From assembly GCA_030064795.1 (NCBI GenBank), contig JASJEI010000180.1, positions 1 through 13,561 of the forward strand: 13,561 nt of DNA, in the 5' to 3' direction. Both the position numbers and the translations under genes were made by a program. This DNA is from Pleurocapsa sp. MO_226.B13. GTDB lineage: Bacteria; Cyanobacteriota; Cyanobacteriia; Cyanobacteriales; Xenococcaceae. The notes under the pieces were generated by a model that saw only the letters and a program-made list of their open reading frames with translations, had not been told where the DNA came from and did not search any database. Positions 7,130 through 13,561 of this stretch are shown piece after piece (position 1 is the first letter of the stretch; the number at the start of each line of letters is the position of its first letter).

Positions 7130-7214
7130 GTAAAAATTAAAAATTAGATAATTTTCTCGCTCGATGCGTTTTCGGGCATATCTAAAACTAACTTTTTCTG
7201 TGCGATCGCTTCGG
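7130..7214. repeat. Dispersed ~85-bp repeat, copy B
   Basis: Direct copy of 3470-3553, same orientation. On the minus strand this copy reads in one frame as LQKAEAIAQKKLVLDMPENA then SSEKII and stop. That resembles part of a small cyanobacterial protein, possibly an antitoxin-type sequence, but there is no start codon. The two copies bracket the 3.6-kb patch of broken toxin-antitoxin genes and insertions. Confidence 0.7.
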
Positions 7215-7228
7215 CTTTTTGTAACTAG

Positions 7229-7261
7229 AACCCCGAATTGTCTGAAAAGTCTGGGTTTTTT
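7229..7261 (+). terminator. Possible rho-independent terminator
   Basis: AACCC (7229-7233) pairs with GGGTT (7253-7257), with partly complementary inner arms around GTCTGAAAAGTC, and is followed by a T run (7256-7261). It resembles an intrinsic terminator on the plus strand. No intact plus-strand gene ends nearby, so it may be a relic or may come with the adjacent repeat. Confidence 0.3.
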
Positions 7262-7404
7262 CCCCTCACAAATACAGCACTACGTAATTATGTTAGGACA
7301 TTGGTGAACGCCCAAACCTATGAGTAGTAAAATGCATGACTTTTGACTTTTGACTTGCGCGTAGAGCTATATCACCCAAAAAACCGCTTCTTAAATCTCC
7401 CAAA

Positions 7405-9195
7405 TCAAGAATTATCTTCACTTGTTTGCTGTTGCTGTGCGCGTAAATTTTCCAGATTTAGTCGATAAGTCTCCGTTTTGGGATGATCTGACCCCAAAAC
7501 CCGCTCTGCAATCTCCAATGCTTGTTGAAAAAGGGGTTCTGCTTCCTTGTACTTTCCTTGGTTTCTGTAGAGATTAGCTAAATCGTTCGAGCTTTCTGCA
7601 TAGTCGGGATGATTTTCTCCCAGTTGCTGTTTTCTGATGTCCAAAGCTTGGCGATAAAGGGGTTCTGCTTCCTTGTACTTTCCTTGGTTTTTGTAGAGAT
7701 TAGCTAAATTGTTCAAACCTAATGCTGTTCTGGGATGATTTACTCCCAGTTGCTGTTTCCTGATGTCCAAAGCTTGTCGATAAAGGGGTTCGGCTTCGTC
7801 GTACTTTCCTTGGTTCCAGTAGAGAAGAGCTAAATTGTTCAAACTTTGTGCGGTGTCGGGATGATTTACTCCCAGTTGCTGTTTCCTGATGTCCAAAGCT
7901 TGTCGATAAAGGGGTTCGGCTTGATCGTACTTTCCTTGGTTTCTGTAGAGAATAGCTAAATTGTTCAAACTCTTTGCATAATCGAGATGATTTACTCCCA
8001 GTTGCTGTTTCCTGATGTCCAAAGCTTGTCGATAAAGGGGTTCGGCTTGATCGTACTTTCCTTGGTCTTTGTAGAGAAGAGCTAAATTGTTCAAACTTTG
8101 TGCGGTGTCGAGATGATTTACTCCCAGTTGCTGTTTCCTGATGTCCAAAGCTTGTCGATAAAGGGGTTCTGCTTGGTCGTACTTTCCTTGGTCTTTGTAG
8201 AGATTAGCTAAATTGTTCAAACTACTTGCAGTGTCGGGATGATTTACTCCCAGTTGCTGTTTCCTGATGTCCAAAGCTTGTCGATAAAGGGGTTCGGCTT
8301 CGTCGTACTTTCCTTGGTTCCAGTAGAGAAGAGCTAAATTGTTCAAACTCTTTGCATAATCGAGATGATTTTCTCCCAAACGAGATTTTACTTCTGATAC
8401 GCATTGCTCATACCAAGGTTGTGCTAAGGTATATAAACCTTGTCCTCGGTAAAATCTCCCTAAACCAAGAAAAACAGAACATAAATTTTCATTCCCAACT
8501 GCATCTAGATGTTGTTCTGCTACTTCTGTTAAATGGGGTATGGCGTTTTTGACAGAATTGATAATTTTTGAGGTTGTTGTGTGAGGAATTGTTTCACCAA
8601 TTTCAATCAACTTAGCGCAGAAGCTTTGTGTGTAGTCACCTTTATGTTCTGACTCGTTAAGTTTGCTTTGCAGAAATTCTCGAATTAAAGGATGAGTTTT
8701 GTAATAACACTCATCTTCTTCTTCTAAAGACTCTACCAAATGGCGATGGTAAAGTTCCTCAATCCCATCTTCAACCCTAGATTCATCCCAATTGAGAGAT
8801 TGAGTTATGGACTCTACCCATTCCCAAAGGAAAATATCTGGGACAAATAAACCTATTAATGCTGCAAGTTGCTGTGTTTGTGAATCGAGTTCTACCCAAC
8901 TTAATTCAAATGCTTCTAAAACCCCACGTTGTGCTGTACTTAAGCTTTTTTGTTGGGGATTTTTTATTGCTTCATTATGCAGTCGTTGCTGTTTCAACTG
9001 CTCCAGCATTTTTGCTAACTTAAAGTGGGGAGGTTTTTTCTTGATGTATCGCCCAACTAATTCTATCCCCAAAGGTAAATATCCCAACCATTCACATAGT
9101 TCTTTGGCTATTGCTAATTCTTTATTTACTTTCTTTTCGCCAACTAAGCCAACTAATTTTTTTAATAATTCTAAAGCTTCCTCTGGTGACAACAC
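7405..9195 (-). CDS. NB-ARC/TPR (NLR-like) protein, C-terminal part, 5'-truncated
   Basis: 596 residues remain from a GTG at 9193-9195. Residues 1-70 are the end of an NB-ARC ATPase module: LSPEEALELLKKL is the usual segment after the sensor strand, and LGYLPLGIEL (37-46) is its GLPL motif. Residues 75-180 form the winged-helix part, ending in HPLIREFLQSKL. From 273 to 566 there are seven 42-residue kinesin-light-chain type TPR repeats (core NNLA-LY-QGKYD-AEPLYRQALDIRKQQLG), then a short tail. The P-loop, Walker B and any N-terminal effector are absent. The frame stays open upstream of 9195 (about to 9255) with fitting NB-ARC sequence (ANIEEIFLDV), so the GTG is not the native start. Relatives are cytosolic sensor proteins implicated in immunity or programmed cell death. 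A fragment without its P-loop cannot cycle nucleotide. Confidence 0.85.
   Translation of the reverse strand: MLSPEEALELLKKLVGLVGEKKVNKELAIAKELCEWLGYLPLGIELVGRYIKKKPPHFKLAKMLEQLKQQRLHNEAIKNPQQKSLSTAQRGVLEAFELSWVELDSQTQQLAALIGLFVPDIFLWEWVESITQSLNWDESRVEDGIEELYHRHLVESLEEEDECYYKTHPLIREFLQSKLNESEHKGDYTQSFCAKLIEIGETIPHTTTSKIINSVKNAIPHLTEVAEQHLDAVGNENLCSVFLGLGRFYRGQGLYTLAQPWYEQCVSEVKSRLGENHLDYAKSLNNLALLYWNQGKYDEAEPLYRQALDIRKQQLGVNHPDTASSLNNLANLYKDQGKYDQAEPLYRQALDIRKQQLGVNHLDTAQSLNNLALLYKDQGKYDQAEPLYRQALDIRKQQLGVNHLDYAKSLNNLAILYRNQGKYDQAEPLYRQALDIRKQQLGVNHPDTAQSLNNLALLYWNQGKYDEAEPLYRQALDIRKQQLGVNHPRTALGLNNLANLYKNQGKYKEAEPLYRQALDIRKQQLGENHPDYAESSNDLANLYRNQGKYKEAEPLFQQALEIAERVLGSDHPKTETYRLNLENLRAQQQQTSEDNS
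7498..8379 (-). repeat. Seven tandem 126-bp units encoding TPRs
   Basis: The coding DNA itself is repetitive with a 126-nt period: the block TACTCCCAGTTGCTGTTTCC recurs near 7740, 7866, 7992, 8118 and 8244, with variant forms (TTCTCCC) near 7614 and 8370. Inner units are nearly identical at the nucleotide level, including silent positions, while the outer ones diverge. This points to recent unit duplication or gene conversion. Variation is concentrated at a few positions per unit (HPDTA/HLDYA/HPRTA; WN/KD/RN/KN). Confidence 0.9.
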
Positions 9196-9260
9196 ATCGA
9201 GGAATATTTCCTCAATATTCGCGTCGATATCTCGTATTGGACTTTGGACAAAGAAAAAAA

Positions 9261-9286
9261 GGTTCGCGGAGGCATCTTGGCGAACC
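9261..9286. repeat. Short hairpin repeat at the 5' edge of the NB-ARC remnant
   Basis: GGTTCGC (9261-9267) pairs exactly with GCGAACC (9280-9286) around a 12-nt loop. It lies between the last recognisable NB-ARC codons (about 9255) and the inverted repeat of the downstream IS, and probably marks the break of the gene. Confidence 0.5.
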
Positions 9287-9322
9287 CCCCAACAAACAAG
9301 AGGAGTCTAGCCCAGTGCGTTA

Positions 9323-10899
9323 GAGAACTGAGAAAACTACCTCTGTCAGGAAGAGGGTTGCGTTTTTAAGCAGCGATCGCCGACAAACGACTCTTAGAAG
9401 ACCCTTTTTTGACAACTTGATGACGTGGTCTCGGAGGTTGAGACTCACCAGCGGTCCGCCCAAGGGATTTACCTCGACGTTTGGGAGATTGAGCCGGAGT
9501 CCCAATCTGGCTAATTATTCGTGTGAAGTCCCTTTGGACGACTGAAGGCGTAACGTGACCGTTGACTGAACTAGGCAGATAGCGTTCCCACGGTCGAGGC
9601 AGATTGACCGCCAAGTCGCGAGCCGCCCAGAGTTGGACGTAGGCCAACAGACTGAGCTGAACCCAGTTTTCCTCACGCTCCACTTCAGGTGTCTGGAAAG
9701 AGTTCATCAACAGCTTTTGTTTCCCGAAGCGATTGAAGTGTTCCAAGTCATAACGTTGACGGTACGCGGGAGCAACTCTGAGCGAGCGTCAATTGATGGC
9801 GGCGTTGCCCGAACACGCTCAACCACATTGGTTTCCAAACAGTCTTGCCCATCTCATCAGTGACCTGAATTTGGATTAAGGTAAACGGGTGAAGGTGCAT
9901 TTCTTCAATCTTTCCTGCCTCGCATCAGCATTTGATGCCAAGCTCTGATTTTTACCGCCAGCACCTTGCCGCGAGCCGTCGTCAGAGAGGTTTGTTGGTT
10001 TTCATCTGACTCATGCCATGTCGTTTCGTCTTTGAGGTCAAACCTGTCCCCATACCAACGTGGATGTCCCTTCCCCTGGGAGGAATCACACAAGGGGGGA
10101 CAGCGATAGAAGACCCGATTCCCCCTCACACGCACTATGCTCACCAAATTCTCATGTTTAACTTGTTGAGTGACGAAGGGACGAGCACTGTAGGCACTGT
10201 CAACCACCAAGACGTTCAACTGCTCTTGTTGGGAGAAGGACGGGTGATGTACGCAGGAGGTTGATTTGCTCACTGCCAACGCTCAGCCCCGTTTGGCTAC
10301 TTTCGACTCGGATTCCAGATAGAGGAATCGACCAAGGCGCGGAGTTAGGTTCAGCTTTTTCAGGTAAGACTGATAAAATCGATATTGGATGCCCAATATT
10401 GATCGGTTTGTTCCCTTTAATGCTGTTGGGCTGATAGATAAAACTCCGATCTTCGAGGGTGCGAGCGTAGGGACGCGGCATCGGGGTCACATCTAATCCC
10501 CATAACTGAAAGGCTCGTTCCTTCGGCTGTGGAACAACTTGGGCAAGTGCTTCTAGCAACTGATCAACTTGTTGCTGTCTTGGGGATTTTTCCCCTTCTT
10601 CGCCAGAAAACTCCTCACCAGGGGCGTAAAAAGCTTCTTCGATGGCTTTATAAAGCGCGCTGTACTCTCGGCGAAATAGGGGATTGAGGGACAATTCTAC
10701 CGTTGAACGGGCCCCTATGTTGCCAGCGAGCGCATCGAGCAATTCTATTACCGTATCTTGACGGCTGTTAAAACAATTATAAAGGTCTTGACGAAATCTA
10801 GTAAACTTTTCGCTTAATTTATTCGTTAGATTAGATGGCATCAGCTATTAGAAGATTGAGAAGGAATTGGCTTTGACATGATCTATCCTCTCAGTTCTG
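9323..10899 (-). mobile_element. Degenerate IS4-superfamily insertion sequence, ~1.58 kb
   Basis: Imperfect terminal inverted repeats are visible: AGAACTGAGAAAACTACCTC then TGTC at 9324-9347, against the reverse complement of 10875-10898, AGAACTGAGAGGATAGATCA then TGTC. The first ten bases are identical and most of the rest agree. Between them lies a single minus-strand transposase pseudogene. I see no clear target duplication. The element borders the truncated NB-ARC gene, whose missing 5' part is not found on the far side, so its arrival or a later deletion removed it. Confidence 0.8.
9366..10841 (-). pseudogene. IS4-superfamily transposase, at least three frameshifts
   Basis: Three minus-strand frames add up to a transposase of about 490 residues: MPSNLTNKLSEKFTRFRQDL from 10841, then LNVLVVDSAYSARPFVTQQV and GNRVFYRCPPLCDSSQGKGH, a middle piece MHLHPFTLIQIQVTDEMGKT, and finally EHFNRFGKQKLLMNSFQTPE to 9366. 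Catalytic marks are Asp in LWGLDVTPMPR, Asp in VVDSAYSA, and RYDLEHFNRFGKQ, which fits the R-x3-E-x6-K signature of IS4-like enzymes. Shifts lie near 10255, 9910 and 9770. I know this lineage as a common cyanobacterial transposase but will not give an IS name. Inactive. Confidence 0.85.
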
Positions 10900-10922
10900 A
10901 TAGCTTTTCTGCTCTTGATTGA

Positions 10923-11103
10923 TTAGACCTATGCGCAAAAATATTTTTAGTTATAATAGAAGGTTGAGTAAAAATTAGCTCGATTGTCTATTAGACTCGT
11001 CTACAAATTTTCTACAAGGAAGTTTGTTAGTCAATAGCGTACGCTCAATCAAAAATTGCACAACCTCTAATTGTACCACGAAAGACTTTTGCAAGAGGTC
11101 TAA
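10923..11103. mobile_element. 181-bp MITE with TTAGACCT inverted ends
   Basis: TTAGACCT at 10923-10930 is inverted as AGGTCTAA at 11096-11103, and the similarity continues inward with gaps: TGC.CAAAA in both arms, then TATAATAGAAGGTTG against TACAATTAGAGGTTG. So roughly 55 bp of each arm are related. The outermost TA could be a target duplication. The right arm (GACTTTTGCAAGAGGTCTAA) resembles ends of full-size cyanobacterial IS elements, so this looks like an internally deleted derivative. No coding capacity. It fills most of the gap between the IS4-superfamily element and the methyltransferase. Confidence 0.7.
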
Positions 11104-11149
11104 TGTAGATATTCAGAGAAATTAATTAGTCAAATAATCGGTGATTATG

Positions 11150-11503
11150 ATGAACAATTCAGTTAAATTTTGGGACAAAATTGCCGAACGCTATTCCAAA
11201 CAACCCATTGCTGATGAAGCAGCTTACCAGAAAAAACTGCAAGTCACACAGGAATACTTTAAGCCAGAGATGGAAGTGCTAGAGTTTGGCTGCGGTACGG
11301 GAGGGACTGCTATTATTCACGCACCCTATGTTAAACATATTCGGGCAATAGATTTCTCGTCGAACATGATTAAAATTGCTCAGGGTAAAGCCGAGGCAAA
11401 AAACATCAACAACATCACCTTTGAACAATTGACTATCGAAGAATTAACTGTAGTTGATGAAACCTTTGATGTAGTTTTAGGGCTAACTACTGAAGCCGAA
11501 TAA
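11150..11503 (+). pseudogene. Class I SAM-dependent methyltransferase, N-terminal half
   Basis: From ATG 11150 (a GTG at 11141 and an ATG at 11147 are in-frame alternatives) the frame reads MNNSVKFWDKIAERYSKQPI, then the SAM-binding motif I VLEFGCGTGGTA, IRAIDFSSNMIKIAQGKAEA (motif II acidic residue after strand 2) and FDVVLGL (motif IV region). Family members continue with about 80 more residues (HLL..., then LKPGG). Here the frame leaves the family pattern after LGL (about 11485) and ends TTEAE at 11501-11503. The following in-frame codons read LDKVEQILRNIESLLKIS, a helical tail from some other source. The fold is incomplete, so it is probably inactive. Methylation substrate unknown. Confidence 0.8.
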
Positions 11504-11631
11504 TTGGACAAAGTTGAACAAATATTAAGAAATATTGAAAGCTTATTGAAAATTTCCTGATTATCTGCCATCATAAATTAATCTAATATACTAAATTATC
11601 AAAGACTTTTTTTCATGGCTTACCAGTTCAA

Positions 11632-12747
11632 ATGCAATCAATAAAGACCAAATTAAAAGTTAACAATTCCCAAAAAACAATACTTGCTAAACACGCAGGT
11701 GTAGCCCGTCATTCTTATAATTGGGGATTAGCAACTTGTATTACTGAATATGAGTCAAACAAGAAACGACTGAGTGCTATCACTTTACATAAGCGTTTGG
11801 TAGCTGAAGTAAAAAGTGAAAATTCCTGGTATTATGAAGTATCAAAGTGTGCACCAAGGGCAAGCATTAAGAGATTTAGAGAGGGCATTTAAAAATTTTT
11901 TAACTATTCCCAAACGTGGATTTCCCAAGTTTAAGAAAAAAGGGAAAAAAGACAGCTTCTATTTAGAAGGCAGTATTAAGATTCTGCAAGGAAATTATAT
12001 CAAATTACCCAGAATAGGAATAGTAAAAACTTATGAAATCTTACCCTCTGTGCCAGTTAAAAATGTCACAATATCTAAACGAGCAAATAATTGGTATATC
12101 AGCTTTAAATATGATTATAAACCAATTCCTACCGCCAAAGAACGAGACATTATCGGCGTAGATGTAGGAATAAATGCTCTAGCAACTTGTAGTGATGGAA
12201 CCAAATTTGCGAACAAAAAAGCCTATAAGCAAGCCAAAAAACGACTAACTCGTTATCAACGTCGTGTCAACAAAAAAGAGCTTGGGAGCAAAAACAGAGC
12301 CAAAGCCATCAAAAAACTAGCAAGGATTCATAAAAAAGTAGCAGATATCAGAGCAGATGCACTACACAAGCTCACAACATGGTTAGCTAAAAACCACAGC
12401 ACCATAGTGATAGAAGATTTGAATGTAAGTGGAATGCTCAAAAAGCGGTCGAGGGATGGCGAGGTCTCCTCGCCATATCCAATCGACCAAGAGATCATAA
12501 ATTGGCAAGTGCCATAGGAGATTGTGGTTTTTATGAGTTTAAGCGTCAGCTAATATACAAGTGCGAGTGGTATGGCAGTGAATTAGTGATAGCTGATAGA
12601 TTTTATCCAAGTTCTCAAATTTGTTCTCACTGTGGGCATCAACAGAAAATGCCATTAAATGTGAGAACTTATGATTGTAGTAACTGTGGATTTCAATCTG
12701 ACAGAGACTTTAACGCTGCTGTCAACGAGCGAAAACTATGTGAATAA
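11632..12747 (+). pseudogene. tnpB: TnpB, RNA-guided nuclease of an IS200/IS605-type element, inactivated
   Basis: Three frames reconstruct a TnpB of about 355 residues. The N-terminal part is MQSIKTKLKVNNSQKTILAK and GVARHSYNWGL. RuvC-I is IIGVDVGINALATCSDG (catalytic Asp), RuvC-II is IVIEDLNVSGML (catalytic Glu), and the zinc finger is CSHCGHQ...YDCSNCG, running into RuvC-III SDRDFNAAVN (catalytic Asp). The nuclease residues are all still encoded, but two lesions break the frame: an extra base in the AAGGG run near 11856-11860, and a 50-nt palindrome at 12445-12494. TnpB cuts DNA next to a transposon-adjacent motif guided by RNA from the element's right end. No tnpA is beside it. It is inserted in mntA sequence on its right. 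Confidence 0.88.
12445..12494. repeat. 50-nt palindromic insertion inside tnpB
   Basis: The sequence folds into a strong hairpin of about 17 pairs: GGTCGA/TCGACC, GGAT/ATCC and GGCGAGG/CCTCGCC around a TCT loop. Removing exactly 50 nt joins CTCAAAAA to TCATAAATTGG and restores NVSGMLKNHKLASAIGDCGF, the normal TnpB sequence after RuvC-II. Because 50 is not a multiple of three, it breaks the frame (the present frame stops at 12515-12517). Confidence 0.8.
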
Positions 12748-12870
12748 GTAGCTTGAGTTCCAAGCGATTTTAAGCCTGTGGAGAAGATAAGTGACAGACG
12801 ATAGTCAGTGGTATATGCGTGAAACAGGAAGCTAGCTCCAAAGCTCATGCAATCATGCTTTGGGTAAGTT
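12748..12870 (+). ncRNA. Probable right-end / omega (re)RNA region of the tnpB element
   Basis: Between the tnpB stop and the mntA remnant lie about 120 nt without an open frame but with structure. The clearest is the stem CCAAAGC (12838-12844) with GCTTTGG (12857-12863), containing an inner ATG/CAT pairing. In this transposon family the 3' end of tnpB plus the right end is transcribed as the guide RNA scaffold, and the guide is the flanking DNA just after the element. The direct repeat TGGGTAAGTT at the edge (12861-12870 and 12871-12880) blurs the exact end. Inferred from position and hairpin only. Confidence 0.4.
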
Positions 12871-12873
12871 TGG

Positions 12874-12972
12874 GTAAGTTTAGTAGAACGGCGAAAAGTA
12901 GATGTGGCAACTGTTAAAGGATTATGCGAGTCTTTCCGAGAAAGAATTATGAGCCAGGCAATATCCCTATGA
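12874..12972 (+). pseudogene. mntA: MntA-type nucleotidyltransferase antitoxin, C-terminal remnant
   Basis: The open frame reads SLVERRKVDVATVKGLCESF, then RERIMSQAISL and TGA (12970-12972). This is the ending of MNT-fold minimal nucleotidyltransferases (family pattern L-x-RKVDLVT-x-x-x-L-x-x-x-x-R-x-x-I-x-x-EA). The catalytic GSF/S-x10-D-x-D part is missing, cut by the tnpB element, and is not found on the other side of it. The stop overlaps the next start as ATGA (12969-12972), the standard mntA-hepT arrangement. MntA neutralises HepT by AMPylating the HEPN-motif tyrosine. This remnant lacks the active site. Confidence 0.7.
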
Positions 12973-13443
12973 AAGATGATAGAATATATTTACCAAAAAA
13001 ATGTGGTTTAAAGCCTCCCCTTTTAAGGGGATAATAAATAAAAATTTTCTTTTGAGTCAATCCTATCCGTTTTCAAGGAGAGGTAAATTATTAATTATTA
13101 ATTATTAATTATTAATTGTTGAAAAGATATCCTCGATCGCCTCAGTCGCATTGAGGTTTACACAAAAGGAGGAAAAACAGAATTTTTACAATCATCTTTG
13201 ATTCAATATGGAGTGATTCGCTGTTTTGAAGTGATAGGAGAAGCAGTCAAACTGCTTTCTCCAGAATTAAGACAAAGTTATTCAGATATTCCCTGGGGAA
13301 GAATTGCTGGATTTCGAGATGTCTTGATTCATAACTATGCTGGAATAAACTTGGATGAAGTTTGGAATGTAGTAGAATATAACTTACCAGACTTAAAACC
13401 GAAAATTGTACAAATTTTATCGGAAATAAATAATGAGACTTGA
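12969..13443 (+). pseudogene. hepT: HepT-like HEPN ribonuclease toxin (DUF86), split by a ~130-nt insertion
   Basis: ATG 12969 starts MKDDRIYL, a typical DUF86/HepT beginning. The frame is then interrupted and resumes at about 13123 as KDILDRLSRIEVYTKGGKTE, then FLQSSLIQYGVIRCFEVIGE, and IPWGRIAGFRDVLIHNYAGI, to TGA 13441-13443. RDVLIHNY is the HEPN catalytic motif R-x4-H-x-Y. Joining the parts gives about 114 residues, normal for the family. The TTG at 13198 is the only in-frame start candidate in the 3' part and would lack the first helix. HepT is an RNase toxin paired with MntA, whose remnant overlaps it upstream. As it stands it is probably inactive, though the catalytic half is uncorrupted. 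Confidence 0.78.
12993..13122. repeat. ~130-nt AT-rich insertion with a heptamer tandem, inside hepT
   Basis: The boundaries are inferred from the hepT frames. It contains a stem-loop CCCCTTTTAAGGGG near 13017-13030 and, at 13087-13117, four copies of the heptamer ATTATTA plus ATT. Heptameric tandem arrays (STRR-type) and CCCCTT palindromes of this kind are frequent in cyanobacterial intergenic DNA. No coding capacity. Confidence 0.6.
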
Positions 13444-13501
13444 AAATGCAAATCTATATACTGAATTCTATAAATAATGAGTTATGCTTTCCTAAAAAAA
13501 C

Positions 13502-13549
13502 GGTGCGTTACGCTTTCCTACGGAATGCTGCGCAAACGCTAACACACCC
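13502..13549. repeat. REP-like palindromic repeat at the window end
   Basis: GGTGCGTTACGC at 13502-13513 is partly inverted as GCTAACACACC at 13539-13549, a pattern common in cyanobacterial intergenic repeats. Nothing else is recognisable in 13444-13561. Confidence 0.5.
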
Positions 13550-13561
13550 TACTGGACTGAC

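Larger units (their letters stand above)
6865..7404. other. Gene-free stretch with repeats
   Basis: No convincing gene is present. It holds several GCGATCGC sites (around 6895-6901, 6954-6961 and 7202-7209), the second copy of the 85-bp repeat (7130-7214), a terminator-like hairpin (7229-7261) and a short heptamer tandem of GACTTTT at 7338-7356. A 22-codon minus-strand frame (6878-6946, starting MKPDLTELNLLLAKE) resembles protein sequence but is too short to assign. Confidence 0.5.

Noticed and set aside
7498..8379. Regular 126-bp repeats as a possible CRISPR array or minisatellite
   Set aside because: The period has no repeat-spacer structure, and every unit translates to one TPR in a single open frame.
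8807..9310. 167-residue plus-strand frame opposite the NB-ARC region
   Set aside because: Shadow of the minus-strand NB-ARC/TPR coding sequence, low-complexity Ser/Cys/Phe-rich, no recognisable motif.
9633..10264. Plus-strand frames of 76 and 83 residues in the second IS
   Set aside because: They lie opposite the transposase pseudogene, and only the minus strand shows transposase motifs.
13087..13117. CRISPR-like or origin iteron array
   Set aside because: Only 7-bp AT-rich units without spacers, and no replication gene nearby.

Overview
The window looks like an accessory, heavily decayed stretch of a cyanobacterial chromosome. The octamer GCGATCGC (the HIP1 motif typical of cyanobacteria) occurs many times, codon use is AT-rich, and several genes (AraC regulator, PF09720 antitoxin, small aspartic protease with its 90-residue partner, NB-ARC/TPR protein) resemble families I associate with filamentous and pleurocapsalean cyanobacteria. 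I cannot name the species.

Layout. 1-3402 is mostly intact and on the minus strand: the 5' part of an FAD-dependent amine/amino-acid oxidoreductase, an AraC-type regulator and a sodium:solute symporter, with a truncated, frameshifted GNAT acetyltransferase remnant on the plus strand between the last two. 3403-7404 is a patchwork of broken toxin-antitoxin-like genes and insertions: an intact PF09720-type antitoxin whose toxin is cut after about eight codons; a dead IS4-type element with a 9-bp target duplication sitting just before the start codon of a small conserved gene; a clan AA (retropepsin-like) aspartic protease gene split by a 437-bp element with a TnpB-type right end; a 109-bp MITE; a ParD antitoxin with a nonsense codon; and palindromic repeats. 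7405-9195 is the C-terminal part of an NB-ARC/TPR (NLR-like) protein with seven near-identical 42-residue repeats, cut off from its nucleotide-binding N-terminus. 9323-10899 is a second dead IS4-superfamily element with terminal inverted repeats. 10923-11103 is a MITE, and 11150-11503 the N-terminal half of a methyltransferase. 11632-12870 is an IS200/IS605-type tnpB pseudogene with its right end, itself hit by a 50-nt palindrome. It abuts the C-terminal end of an mntA nucleotidyltransferase gene, which overlaps a hepT gene split by a 130-nt AT-rich insertion.

How it fits together. At least four two-gene modules of toxin-antitoxin or similar type (PF09720/RelE-like, small protein/aspartic protease, ParD, MntA/HepT) and one NLR-like protein lie together, and nearly all are broken. 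I read this as a decaying defence or addiction island used as a sink for mobile elements. In three places (the protease, tnpB and hepT) removing the inserted DNA on paper rejoins a recognisable family protein, so the insertion boundaries can be set closely, to the base in two of them. Functional statements are inferred from motifs and remembered family patterns. No database search was possible.
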